Source: an uncultured Oscillospiraceae bacterium (lineage in GTDB: Bacteria; Bacillota; Clostridia; Oscillospirales; Oscillospiraceae). From it: DNA of 64,000 nt. A model generated the notes under the pieces. It was not told where the DNA came from. It saw only the letters and a program-made list of their open reading frames with translations, and ran no database searches. Below, in pieces: positions 33,350-41,919 of the stretch (the first letter of the stretch is position 1; every line of letters begins with the position of its first letter). The stretch lies in the NCBI GenBank assembly GCA_947624985.1, contig CANQMO010000015.1, positions 1 through 64,000 of the forward strand. Direction: 5' to 3'. The position numbers were made by a program, and so were the translations under genes.

Positions 33350-36300
33350 ATGGCGACATTCAAAAAAATACTCGCTTTTATGCTCGTTATTACGATGGTC
33401 CTTTCCGCTGGAGAAGGCGTTGCTTTTGCCAGCGGGATGCCGGAGGGAGACCCCATGTCTACGCCGGAACCCAGCGTGGAGCCGGGGCCGGAGACTACGC
33501 CGGAGCCCAGTGTGGAGCCGGAGACCAGCGCGGAGCCGGAGGCCACCGAGGGACCGGGGACCACACCGGAGCCGGAGACTACGCCGGAGTCCAGTGTGGA
33601 GCCCACGGCCACGCCGGAACCCAGCATAGAGCCGGAGACTACGCCGGAGCCCATCGCCACCGTGGAGCCGGAGGCCACTCCGGAGCCCTCCGAAGAGCCG
33701 AAAGAGGAACACAAGCAGTGGCCCTGGGTCGAGCCTGGCAACAGCGTCTCGTCCCTTATGAGCGGCGGCAGGACCCTCATGAGCGGCAGTTCTACATATT
33801 ACAGCGAGGGCGGCCTGTGGGTGGATGACACCCTGCTGGCCAGCGTGGACGCCTCCAACCTGAACCTGGCGGACGGGTGGCTGTATTTCAGTGACGGCGA
33901 CCTTATCTGCCGTATCCCGTCCGGCGGCGGCTCGGTGGAGACCGTCTATGCCGCGGGCATGACCGTCATACAGATGTATGTGATGGGGCAGGAGATCCGC
34001 TATCTGGCTGACGGCGGCCTGTTTTCCTATGACATGAACGACGGCGCCGTGGAGCAATTGGACGCGCCGGAGGGCGCGGTGAGATTTATCCCCACCCAGT
34101 ACGGCAACCTGTTTTGCACCGGTTCGGTGTTCAACTACACCCTCTGGGCAGAGCAGACCCAGCTCCAGTCCGGCATCACCAACTGCTACACCGAGGGCGA
34201 CTGGCTGGTGGTCGTGACCGGCGGCGAGACCATGCAGGCGGCTGTGAGCCCCATGTTTGAAGGCGCCTTCGCGTTGCAGGGCTACAGCCTGCATCAGGAG
34301 CTTCTGGCCGGGAGCGGCCTGTCCGACGAGCAGCAGCTGGCCAACGAGGCCGCCTATGCCCAGTCCTCCCAGTATGCCGCGTTGCAGAACAGTTTGCAGG
34401 AGTACGCCAATAACGGCATCGCCACCGTCAGCACCTCCACCTTCCTGACCCAGCCTCTTTCCTCCAATCAGCAGAATATCGTCCTGCGGGCCCAGCAGAT
34501 GAGCGAGGTCACCTGGAGCTGCATGGTGGATCGCTACGCCTGGGGCGGCGACGACGGTTCTTATGTTACTACAAAGGGCTATGATCCGATCTATAAGGCC
34601 GGCGGCAAGTTCTTTGCCGGCAAGACCTACAAGGGCGTGCCCTATTCTCAGGCGGTCTCCACGGGCTATGTGGGGTGGGATATCTCCCTGTCCAAGTTCA
34701 TCGAGGCCACAAAGGACTCCGGCAGCGTTTTCTATAAGAATTATTCCTCCTTCTCCCGTACGGCGCCGTACTATGGCAGCGACTGCTCCGGCTTCGTGTC
34801 CTACGCGTGGGATCTGCCGTACCGCTGCACCTGCACCAGCCTGCTGAAATTCTCCGAGGCCATCGGCAAGGATATCTCCAAGCTGCAGATCGGCGACGTG
34901 CTCAATAACCCCAGCAGCCACGTGGTGCTGGTGACGGATATCGCCTACGGAGCGGACGGCAGCGTCGTCTCTGTGGAGATCACGGAGCAGACGCCGCCCA
35001 AGATGAAGGTCACCTGCTACGGCGAGCTTATCAACGGCAAGACCTATGACTTCACCGGAAAGCTCAACTACATCACCAGCTATTACTTCAACGGCGGCTA
35101 TTCCATCTATCGCCGGGCCTGCTCCAGCCGGCCCAGCGTGGGCCGTCCGGAGGAGGTCGTCGGTACCAATCTGGTGGATGCGCCTACCATGCAGATAGGG
35201 GCCGCCGGGCCCGGCCAGGCCAGCGTCACCCTGAAGCACTCCAACTCCGGCGCCGCGATCTACTACACCACCAATAACACCATGCCCACCACCGGCAGCA
35301 CCAGGTATACCCAGCCCTTCACCGTGAGCGGCGCGAAGGTGGTCATCCGGGCCATCGCCAAGGTGGGGGACAAGGACAGCTTCCCCCTGAGCGAGACGCT
35401 GGTGGCTTCCCAGGCGCCCACGCTGGCGGTCTATGGGGAGAGCAACAGCAACAGCGTCTTTAACAGCAACGGCAACTATTACGTTGACAGGACCGTCCGG
35501 AACGTGACGCTGCTGTCCGACAGCGGAGCGCGTATCTACTATACGACCAACGGCTCCGATCCCTCGATCAACAGTTCCAGCGCCGCTGCCGGGGCGGTCT
35601 CCATCCCCGTGCAGGACGGCATGACCATCAAAGCCTTTTCTGCGGCGACGAACGGCATTCCCAGCGCCGTTGTGACCTTTAAGGTCTATCAGGGCGTCAT
35701 GCACAAGATCACCGTGAAGGATTCCTTCGGCCTGATCGCACCCGCCAGCGGTATCATCGACGAGGGCGTGTTGATGGTCCTGGACGGCGCGAGCATTACC
35801 CTTACGATCCAGCCGTCCACCGATCTTGTCGAATTGGACCATATCCTGGTGGACGGACAGAACATGGGCGCTCCCACCAGCTATACCTTTGAAAACGTCA
35901 CGACGGACCACACCATCGTAGCGGTCCTGAAGTCCCCATTCACCGATGTGAACGGCAGCAGCTGGTACGCCGGAGCGGTGTCCTACTGCAAGACCAAGGG
36001 CCTGTTTGCGGGCACCAGCGCCACCAAATTCTCGCCCAACGGGAACATCACCCGGGCCATGTTCATCGCGGTCCTCGGCCGGTTCGCCAAGCCGTCCATC
36101 CCTCTGTACGGGACCACGATCAGCGGCTCCGCGTGGGAGTCTGTCAGCTATCAGCTCGGCGTCACCCGCGGCAGTGATATCAACGTCCGTCAGGGCGCCG
36201 GTACCGGCAGCGCCCGTGTCGCCGGATTTGACGCCAGCGGCCAGTATCTGAAAGTACTGGGTTCCGTGGACGCCGCCAACGGCGTGCCCTGGTATCAGGT

Positions 36301-36757
36301 GCAGTATAACGCCGCCGGTTCCGCCGGGTATGTGAGCAGCACCTATTCCGGCAAGACCATCGTGGATGTGTGCAACTTCACCGATCTGACCGGCAGCGGC
36401 AACAAGAGCGTGCAGTACGCCTATGGCTACGCCCAGTGGGCCTATCTGAACGACATCGTGAACGGCATAAGTTCCACGTCCTTCGGGGCCAAGACCGCCA
36501 TCTCCCGGGAGGATATCTGCGTCATGCTCTACAACTATCTGACGAAATCCTACGGCCGGTCCATGAGCACCACGCAGACGAAGACCTTTACCGACAGCGC
36601 AAGCATTTCCAGCTACGCGAAGAACGCCGTCAACGCCATGGTGAACATCGGCATCCTTCAGGGCGACACCAGCAACCGTATCCAGCCCAAGGCGGCCGCG
36701 ACTCGTGCGCAGGTGGCAGCCATGTTCATGCGGCTGGACCAGTACATGAACGGTTAA
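33350..36757 (+). CDS. Large secreted SLH surface protein with NlpC/P60-like, chitobiase-like and SH3 domains
   Basis: 1,135 residues. Signal peptide at 1-28 (MATFKKILAFMLVITMVLSA). A Pro/Glu/Thr repeat spacer covers about 30-125, built from E-P-x-x-T/S-P units. A beta-propeller-like stretch covers roughly 140-330. The cysteine peptidase-like part has GSDCSGFVSYAWD (Cys near 478) and SSHVVLVTD (His near 523). Two chitobiase-like Ig domains (IYYTTNNTMPTTG, IYYTTNGSDPSIN) span 625-775, then an Ig-like fold, one SLH (near 862), an SH3 (INVRQGAGTGSARVAG, near 945) and two more SLH domains to the end. Likely an envelope peptidoglycan-remodelling protein. GGAGG 6 bases before ATG 33350 fixes the start. 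Confidence 0.88.
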   Translation: MATFKKILAFMLVITMVLSAGEGVAFASGMPEGDPMSTPEPSVEPGPETTPEPSVEPETSAEPEATEGPGTTPEPETTPESSVEPTATPEPSIEPETTPEPIATVEPEATPEPSEEPKEEHKQWPWVEPGNSVSSLMSGGRTLMSGSSTYYSEGGLWVDDTLLASVDASNLNLADGWLYFSDGDLICRIPSGGGSVETVYAAGMTVIQMYVMGQEIRYLADGGLFSYDMNDGAVEQLDAPEGAVRFIPTQYGNLFCTGSVFNYTLWAEQTQLQSGITNCYTEGDWLVVVTGGETMQAAVSPMFEGAFALQGYSLHQELLAGSGLSDEQQLANEAAYAQSSQYAALQNSLQEYANNGIATVSTSTFLTQPLSSNQQNIVLRAQQMSEVTWSCMVDRYAWGGDDGSYVTTKGYDPIYKAGGKFFAGKTYKGVPYSQAVSTGYVGWDISLSKFIEATKDSGSVFYKNYSSFSRTAPYYGSDCSGFVSYAWDLPYRCTCTSLLKFSEAIGKDISKLQIGDVLNNPSSHVVLVTDIAYGADGSVVSVEITEQTPPKMKVTCYGELINGKTYDFTGKLNYITSYYFNGGYSIYRRACSSRPSVGRPEEVVGTNLVDAPTMQIGAAGPGQASVTLKHSNSGAAIYYTTNNTMPTTGSTRYTQPFTVSGAKVVIRAIAKVGDKDSFPLSETLVASQAPTLAVYGESNSNSVFNSNGNYYVDRTVRNVTLLSDSGARIYYTTNGSDPSINSSSAAAGAVSIPVQDGMTIKAFSAATNGIPSAVVTFKVYQGVMHKITVKDSFGLIAPASGIIDEGVLMVLDGASITLTIQPSTDLVELDHILVDGQNMGAPTSYTFENVTTDHTIVAVLKSPFTDVNGSSWYAGAVSYCKTKGLFAGTSATKFSPNGNITRAMFIAVLGRFAKPSIPLYGTTISGSAWESVSYQLGVTRGSDINVRQGAGTGSARVAGFDASGQYLKVLGSVDAANGVPWYQVQYNAAGSAGYVSSTYSGKTIVDVCNFTDLTGSGNKSVQYAYGYAQWAYLNDIVNGISSTSFGAKTAISREDICVMLYNYLTKSYGRSMSTTQTKTFTDSASISSYAKNAVNAMVNIGILQGDTSNRIQPKAAATRAQVAAMFMRLDQYMNG

Positions 36758-36772
36758 TATCCCGATATCCCA

Positions 36773-36821
36773 TCACCCCCTCCGCAGGGCCCGCATACAA
36801 TGGGTCACACGGAGGGGGTGA
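36773..36821 (+). promoter_or_regulatory. 12-bp hairpin containing the ribosome-binding site of the 36828 gene
   Basis: TCACCCCCTCCG is exactly complementary to CGGAGGGGGTGA (36810-36821), 25 bases apart, and the ATG follows 6 bases later. The Shine-Dalgarno is fully inside the 3' arm. The loop contains CATACAA, a possible sporulation-sigma -10-like string, which is weak evidence. Confidence 0.7.
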
Positions 36822-36827
36822 CTTTAT

Positions 36828-37073
36828 ATGGATCTGGAAAAATATGCCCGCCAGGTGCAGCAGAGCCCACAGGGCGCGGCGCTGGAGAAGCTGACCCGGT
36901 CCGAGGCCGGTGCGAAGCTGGCCGCCTCTCTGGACGGAGAGAAGCTGGAAAAAGCGGCCAAAGCGGGGGACATGCAGGCCCTTTCCCAGATACTGAAAGG
37001 GGTACTGTCTACCCCGGAGGGCAAGAGCTTTGCCCGGCAGGTGGAGAAGGCGGTGAAGCGGGATGGACAGTGA
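36828..37073 (+). CDS. Small hypothetical protein, first of a three-gene module
   Basis: 81 residues, highly charged and helical (MDLEKYARQVQQSPQGAALE), without signal or membrane segment. It repeats the theme of a short helix-loop-helix with AKAGDMQALSQILKGVLSTPEG. It overlaps the next gene by 11 bases in another frame. I do not recognise a family. Its translation start is in the hairpin described before it. Confidence 0.75.
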   Translation: MDLEKYARQVQQSPQGAALEKLTRSEAGAKLAASLDGEKLEKAAKAGDMQALSQILKGVLSTPEGKSFARQVEKAVKRDGQ

Positions 37074-37428
37074 TCTGACGTCCGTACTGGAGAGCGTTCT
37101 GTCCGATCCGGCCAAGATGGAAAAGGTGACCGCGATGGCAAAGGATCTGTTTGGCCAGAACGGGCAGGCCGCGGCGGAGGGACCGGAACAGACGCCGCAG
37201 CCCGCCGCCGGCGTCTCCGTATCCCCGGAGGACAGCCGGCTGCTGACCTCGCTGGGTAAGGCATTCGCCGGGGGAGGCAAGAGCCGCTCCACAGCCCTGC
37301 TCATGGCCATGCGGCCCTATATGAAACCGGAGAAACAGGCCAAGCTGGACCGGGCCATGCAGATCGCCCGGATGGCCAATATAGCCGGTCTGGTGATGAA
37401 AGAGTACGGAGGCGGCCATGGCGTATAG
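37063..37428 (+). CDS. Small hypothetical protein, second of a three-gene module
   Basis: 121 residues. N-terminal MDSDLTSVLESVLSDPAKMEKVTAMAKDLF repeats the helical style of the first protein; a Pro/Gln linker covers about 33-50; then LLTSLGKAFAGGGKSRSTALLMAMRPYMKPEKQAKLDRAMQI ends in a basic helix. No catalytic signature. The stop overlaps the third gene by 11 bases. Confidence 0.75.
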   Translation: MDSDLTSVLESVLSDPAKMEKVTAMAKDLFGQNGQAAAEGPEQTPQPAAGVSVSPEDSRLLTSLGKAFAGGGKSRSTALLMAMRPYMKPEKQAKLDRAMQIARMANIAGLVMKEYGGGHGV

Positions 37429-37678
37429 CGGAGCGTTCCAAATGAGAAGACCGGACCCGCCGGAACAGGGGGCGGAGCCCTCTCCCGGGGAACAGCGGCC
37501 GCCCCAGCGGCAGGATAGGCCGTCCGGGGCGGTGGGGGCGCTGATGAAGAGGCTGGAGTCCATGAGCGCGAACATGGAGACAGACGATCTGATCATGGCG
37601 CTGATATTATACCTGATGTACCGGGAGAGCGGAGACAAGGACCTGCTCATCATGCTGGGCGCCATGCTTTTGACATGA
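37418..37678 (+). CDS. Small hypothetical protein with hydrophobic C-terminus, third of a three-gene module
   Basis: 86 residues. A Pro/Gln/Arg-rich disordered N-terminus (about 1-38) is followed by GALMKRLESMSANMETDDL and a hydrophobic helix IMALILYLMYRESGDKDLLIMLGAMLL. It could attach the module to a membrane. Cotranslated with the two genes before it. Function unknown. Confidence 0.7.
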   Translation: MAYSGAFQMRRPDPPEQGAEPSPGEQRPPQRQDRPSGAVGALMKRLESMSANMETDDLIMALILYLMYRESGDKDLLIMLGAMLLT

Positions 37679-37693
37679 CGCCCATTTTTTTGG

Positions 37694-37719
37694 GCCCCCA
37701 CAAAACCTGCTTTGTGGGG
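37694..37719. terminator. Hairpin after the three-gene module
   Basis: CCCCACAAA and TTTGTGGGG pair around ACCTGC. No T run follows on the plus strand, so termination strength is uncertain. Confidence 0.45.
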
Positions 37720-37728
37720 AGAGGAAAA

Positions 37729-37781
37729 CCGTGCGGTATTTGAGTCCTGCCGCTTGCGGCAGGAGGAAACCTACCGCACGG
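37729..37781. terminator. Nested palindrome overlapping the trpS stop codon
   Basis: Outer arms CCGTGCGGTA and TACCGCACGG (10 bp) enclose an inner hairpin TCCTGCCG/CGGCAGGA. The trpS stop (TAG, minus strand) lies in the outer arm. Likely a shared 3' structure for the convergent trpS and module genes. Confidence 0.6.
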
Positions 37782-38796
37782 ATGACGACGAGGGCACCAG
37801 GCCCACTTTTTTGTACACCTTGCGGAGGGTCCTGTTCGCGATGCAGGAGGCTTTTTCCGCGCCGGTCCGGCAGAGAGCTTCCAGATATCCCTTGTCCTTC
37901 ATGAGCCGGGACGCCTCCTCCCGGATGGGACGGAGCGTCTCTATGACCGCGTCGCCCACGGCCTTTTTGAAATCCCCGTAGCCGTGGCCGGCGAATTCCG
38001 CCTCGATGGCGTCAAAGCTCCGGCCGGTGCAGCTGGCGTAGATCTGCATGAGATTGGCCACGCCCGGCTTGTTCGCCCGGTCATAGCGAACACAGTGCTC
38101 GCCGGTCTCGCTGTCGGTGACGGCGCGTTTGAACTTGCGGGCGATGTCCTGGGGCTGGTCCATGAGACAGACCCGCCCGTTGCCCACGTCGTCGGACTTG
38201 GACATCTTGCTGACCGGGTCCAGAAGGTCCATGATCCGCGCGCCCACTTTGGGGATATAGGGCTCGGGTATTTTGAACACGTCGCCATAGACCCCGTTGA
38301 ACCGGTGGGCGATGTCCCGCGTGAGCTCCACATGCTGCTTCTGGTCGTCGCCAACGGGCACATAATCCGGCTGATAGAGCAGGATATCCGCCGCCATAAG
38401 GGAGGGGTAGGCGAAAAGACCGCCGTTGATGTTGTCGGCGTTTTTGGCGGATTTATCCTTGAACTGGGTCATACGGGAGAGCTCGCCGAACATGGTATAG
38501 CACTGCAACACCCAGCCAAGCTCCGCGTGGGCGGGGACGTGGGACTGGATGAAGAGCGTGTTCTTCTCCGGGTCCAGCCCGCAGGCCACATACTGGGCCA
38601 GCTGCTCCAGCGTCCGCCGCCGCAGGGCGGCGGGGTCCTGCCGGACCGTCAGCGCGTGCAGGTCCGCCATGAAGTAATAGCAGTCGAACTGCTCGGCCCG
38701 TTCCGCCCAGTTCTTGATGGCCCCCAGATAGGAGCCAAGGGTCAGATCGCCGGAGGGCTTGATACCGGAGAGCATAACTTTTTTCTTCTCGTCCAT
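37771..38796 (-). CDS. trpS: Tryptophanyl-tRNA synthetase
   Basis: 341 residues, class I. LSGIKPSGDLTLGSYLGAI holds the HIGH-like motif (TLGSYLGA), QSHVPAHAELGW the Trp pocket region and KMSKS the second signature near 200. It charges tRNA-Trp, the same tRNA whose gene is the attachment site of the left element. No T-box is visible in the 135 bases shared with gltX, and the ribosome site is weak (GTGGACGA). Confidence 0.96.
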   Translation of the reverse strand: MDEKKKVMLSGIKPSGDLTLGSYLGAIKNWAERAEQFDCYYFMADLHALTVRQDPAALRRRTLEQLAQYVACGLDPEKNTLFIQSHVPAHAELGWVLQCYTMFGELSRMTQFKDKSAKNADNINGGLFAYPSLMAADILLYQPDYVPVGDDQKQHVELTRDIAHRFNGVYGDVFKIPEPYIPKVGARIMDLLDPVSKMSKSDDVGNGRVCLMDQPQDIARKFKRAVTDSETGEHCVRYDRANKPGVANLMQIYASCTGRSFDAIEAEFAGHGYGDFKKAVGDAVIETLRPIREEASRLMKDKGYLEALCRTGAEKASCIANRTLRKVYKKVGLVPSSSSVR

Positions 38797-38871
38797 TCGT
38801 CCACGCTTTCCACGGCCAACGCCGCTTTTCCATTTATCGCTGACTTTTATATTAACACAATCGATTATCCC

Positions 38872-38900
38872 TTGACAAGCGCCGGAATATAAAATATGCT
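38872..38900 (+). promoter_or_regulatory. gltX promoter
   Basis: TTGACA at 38872 and TATGCT at 38895 with a 17-base spacer. Confidence 0.7.
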
Positions 38901-38931
38901 AATTAAAGTCTTTGCAAACGAGGAAAGATAA

Positions 38932-40398
38932 ATGGACGAGAAGTTTTTTGAAGAGCTTGAAAGCCGTATCCCCCGGGGAGAGGTGCGCACCCGCTTCGCC
39001 CCCAGCCCCACGGGCTATATGCATGTGGGCAACCTGCGCACGGCGCTGTACACCTGGTGTATCGCCCGGCACAACGGCGGGAAATTCCTGCTGCGTATCG
39101 AGGACACCGACCAGAACCGCCTGGTGGAGGGCGCGGTGGACGTGATCTACCGCACGCTGACGGACTGCGGCCTGGACTGGGACGAGGGCCCCGACAAGGG
39201 CGGCCCGGTGGGCCCCTATGTGCAGACGGAGCGGCGGGGGCTGTATCTGCCCTTTGCCAGGAGACTGGTGGAGCGGGGCCACGCCTACTACTGCTTCTGC
39301 GACAAGACGGAGACGGAGGAAGGCTCCTTCGCCAGGGCGGACGACCCCTGCCGGGACCTGCCGGCGGAGGAGGTCCGGCGCCGGCTGGAGGCGGGAGAGC
39401 CCTATGTCATTCGCCAGAAGATCCCCCGGGAGGGCGTCACCACCTTCCACGATGAGATATTCGGCGATGTGTCCGCTCCCAACAAGGATCTGGACGACCA
39501 GGTGCTCATCAAGCGGGACGGCCTGCCCACCTATAATTTCGCCAACGTCATCGACGACCACCTGATGGGTATCACCCATGTGGTCCGGGGCTCGGAGTAT
39601 CTGTCCAGCGCGCCCAAGTACAATCTGCTCTACGAGGGCTTTGGATGGGAGATACCCAGGTATGTCCACTGCTCGCCTGTCATGCGCGACGCCCACAACA
39701 AGATGTCCAAACGCCACGGAGACCCCTCCTATGAGGACCTGGTGGAGAAGGGATACCTGCGGGCCGCCATCGTCAACTATGTGGCGCTGCTTGGCTGGGC
39801 CCCCGGCGGGGAGCGGGAGATATACTCCATCCGGGAGCTTGCGGAGGCGTTCGATCTGACGGGCATTTCCAAAAGCCAGGCCATCTTCGACATGGAAAAG
39901 CTGACCTACTTCAACGCCGAGTATATCCGGGCTATGGCCCCGGAGGACTTCGCCGCTGTGGCGGAGCCCTATATCCGCCAGGCGGTGAAGGACCCCGCCA
40001 TCGACGCCGCGGCCATTGCCGCTCTTTTGCAGCAGCGCACCGAGGTGCTCACCGATATTCCCGGGAAGCTTGGCTTCTTCGACGCGCTGCCCGACTATGA
40101 CACCGAGCTGTACGTCCACAAAAAATCCAAGAGCGATCAGGCAAGCGCATTGGAGATGTTGAACGCGGCCCTGCCGGTGCTGGAGGCGCTGCCCGTATGG
40201 GACGACGAGCATATCCACGACGCGCTGGTGAGTCTGGCGGAAAAGCTGGAAGTGAAAAACGCCAAGCTCATGTGGCCGGTGCGCATTGCCGTCACCGGTA
40301 CCGCGGTCACGCCGGGCGGCGCGGTGGAGATATGCCGTATCCTGGGCCAGGACGAGACCCTGCGCCGGGTGCGCGACGGTATCCGGCGGCTGAGCTGA
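38932..40398 (+). CDS. gltX: Glutamyl-tRNA synthetase
   Basis: 488 residues, normal length. RFAPSPTGYMHVGNLRTALY is the class I HIGH region (HVGN) and KMSKRHGD the KMSKS site near 259; RIEDTDQNR is the glutamate pocket. The C-terminal helical anticodon domain is complete. AGGAAAGATAA precedes the ATG; divergent from trpS. Confidence 0.97.
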   Translation: MDEKFFEELESRIPRGEVRTRFAPSPTGYMHVGNLRTALYTWCIARHNGGKFLLRIEDTDQNRLVEGAVDVIYRTLTDCGLDWDEGPDKGGPVGPYVQTERRGLYLPFARRLVERGHAYYCFCDKTETEEGSFARADDPCRDLPAEEVRRRLEAGEPYVIRQKIPREGVTTFHDEIFGDVSAPNKDLDDQVLIKRDGLPTYNFANVIDDHLMGITHVVRGSEYLSSAPKYNLLYEGFGWEIPRYVHCSPVMRDAHNKMSKRHGDPSYEDLVEKGYLRAAIVNYVALLGWAPGGEREIYSIRELAEAFDLTGISKSQAIFDMEKLTYFNAEYIRAMAPEDFAAVAEPYIRQAVKDPAIDAAAIAALLQQRTEVLTDIPGKLGFFDALPDYDTELYVHKKSKSDQASALEMLNAALPVLEALPVWDDEHIHDALVSLAEKLEVKNAKLMWPVRIAVTGTAVTPGGAVEICRILGQDETLRRVRDGIRRLS

Positions 40399-40422
40399 CT
40401 GGCAGAAATTGATATCAAAAAC

Positions 40423-40462
40423 ACACCTCTTTGCGGTAAAAATAGCAGAGAGGTGTTTTTTT
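40423..40462 (+). promoter_or_regulatory. Terminator hairpin of gltX that also contains the ypeB ribosome site
   Basis: ACACCTCT pairs with AGAGGTGT (40449-40456) around an 18-base loop, followed by TTTTTT and directly by the ypeB ATG at 40463. The AGAGGTG that serves as Shine-Dalgarno is the 3' arm. Same layout as at 23343-23377. Confidence 0.75.
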
Positions 40463-41815
40463 ATGCGAAAACGGCCAACGATACGCATTATCACGTTTCT
40501 GACCGCCGCGCTGATCGTGGCGGGCGTGTTCGCCGTGCGCAACACGCGCAAGGCAAATTCTCTGGAGCTTTACGCCCGGGCCAATACGGAGCACGCGTTT
40601 GACGAGCTGGTCACCAGCGTCAGCGAGCTTTCCAACGCCCTGGAAAAGAGCCAGTACCTGTCCGATCCGGCCCTGGAGAGCGCTCTGTGTACGCAGATAT
40701 TCGGCCGGGCCATGACGGCCCAGATGGCTATGGGCGTGCTGCCCTATGCCTCCCAGGAACTGGAACAGACGGCCAGCTTCGTCGCCAGGGTCGGCGACTA
40801 CGCCGGTGTACTGGCCCGGACGGTGGGCAATAACGGCGGATACTCCGACGAGGAATTGAAAAATCTGAAGAGCCTGGCCGAGACCGCCTCGGTCATGAAG
40901 CTGAATCTACAGGATATGCAAAGCCGGATGGCCTCCGGCGAACTGACCATCGAGGACGTCTACCGAAAGACCGACGCCGCCCAGGGCGGGGAAGGGCAGA
41001 CGCCGCTGGCGGGAAGCGTGTTTCAGACGATAGAACAGCAGTTTCCGGAGCTGCCCACGCTGATCTATGACGGGCCCTTCTCCGAGAGCCTGACCAGCAA
41101 GACCCCTCTGTTCCTACAGGGGAAGGACCAGGTGGACGAGGCGGCGGCCGTGAAGGCGGCGGCGAAATTTCTTGACGCCGGCACCGGAGACCTGACCGTC
41201 ACCGGGGACTGCGGCGGGGATGTGCCCTGCTGGATCTGCGCAGGACACGTCAACGGCAGCGGCTATACCGTGTATGTGACGAAGCAGGGGGGCGAGATCT
41301 GGACCGTCATGTGCGCCCGGACGGTGGGCGAACAGACCTATTCCGTCCGGCAGGGACTGGCCGTGGCCGAGGATTATATCGCCAAATGGGGACTGAAGGA
41401 TCTGGAGGAGAGCTACCACACCGTGTCCGACGGCGTGCTGCTGGTGAACTTCCAGCACAGCCAGGACGGCGTGCGGTGCTATCCCGACCTGATCAAGGTG
41501 GGCGTAGCGCTGGACAACGGCACGCTCATGAGCTATGACGCCCAGGGCTATATCAGCGCCCATACGGACCGGCAGCTGCCGGAGGCCACCGTGTCCAGAG
41601 AGGACGCGCAAAAAGCCGTGTCCCAGTCTCTGAGCGTGAAGGATTACAGCCTTGCCGTCATCCCTTCCGACGGCGGTGAGGAGCGGCTGTGCCATGAGTT
41701 TTTGTGCCAGACGGAGGAGGGAGAGAAGTATATCCTCTACGTCAACGCCCTCACCGGCGCGGAGGAAAAGATCCTCATCCTCCTGGAGGACGAGACCGGC
41801 GCGCTGACCATTTGA
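40463..41815 (+). CDS. ypeB: Spore germination protein YpeB
   Basis: 450 residues, the YpeB size. One N-terminal membrane helix (IRIITFLTAALIVAGVFAV, about 7-25), then a helical domain with ARANTEHAFDELVTSVSEL and YRKTDAAQGG, and C-terminal PepSY-type repeats (AAVKAAAKFLDAGTG, YSVRQGLAVAEDYIAKWG, SREDAQKAVSQSLSV). In Bacillus, YpeB is needed with the cortex-lytic enzyme SleB in the spore inner membrane. No sleB neighbour is present here. Start after the terminator-type hairpin. Confidence 0.88.
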   Translation: MRKRPTIRIITFLTAALIVAGVFAVRNTRKANSLELYARANTEHAFDELVTSVSELSNALEKSQYLSDPALESALCTQIFGRAMTAQMAMGVLPYASQELEQTASFVARVGDYAGVLARTVGNNGGYSDEELKNLKSLAETASVMKLNLQDMQSRMASGELTIEDVYRKTDAAQGGEGQTPLAGSVFQTIEQQFPELPTLIYDGPFSESLTSKTPLFLQGKDQVDEAAAVKAAAKFLDAGTGDLTVTGDCGGDVPCWICAGHVNGSGYTVYVTKQGGEIWTVMCARTVGEQTYSVRQGLAVAEDYIAKWGLKDLEESYHTVSDGVLLVNFQHSQDGVRCYPDLIKVGVALDNGTLMSYDAQGYISAHTDRQLPEATVSREDAQKAVSQSLSVKDYSLAVIPSDGGEERLCHEFLCQTEEGEKYILYVNALTGAEEKILILLEDETGALTI

Positions 41816-41867
41816 CGGCAGCGCGGCAGGCGGTTGCAAAAAAGTCTTATTAATATGAAAAAAGGGG

Positions 41868-41896
41868 TTGTATCTTTCTGTAACTTTTGTTATAAT
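41868..41896 (+). promoter_or_regulatory. Promoter of the zinc-ribbon membrane protein gene
   Basis: TTGTAT at 41868 and TATAAT at 41891 with a 17-base spacer, 24 bases before the start. Confidence 0.75.
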
Positions 41897-41919
41897 TGCG
41901 TCAGAAAGGTGGGATCCGA

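Noticed and set aside
33430..33720. Repeats here as a possible CRISPR array
   Set aside because: The short repeats are in frame, without unique spacers, and encode the Pro/Glu/Thr spacer of the surface protein.
33254..35911. An 885-codon leftward reading frame
   Set aside because: It is antisense to the signal-peptide-bearing surface protein; high GC leaves long open antisense frames. It has no domain and is full of Gly/His/Val runs.
38797..38931. T-box leader for trpS or gltX
   Set aside because: Only 135 bases shared by two divergent genes; no TGG-ACC-type T-box core or antiterminator was found.
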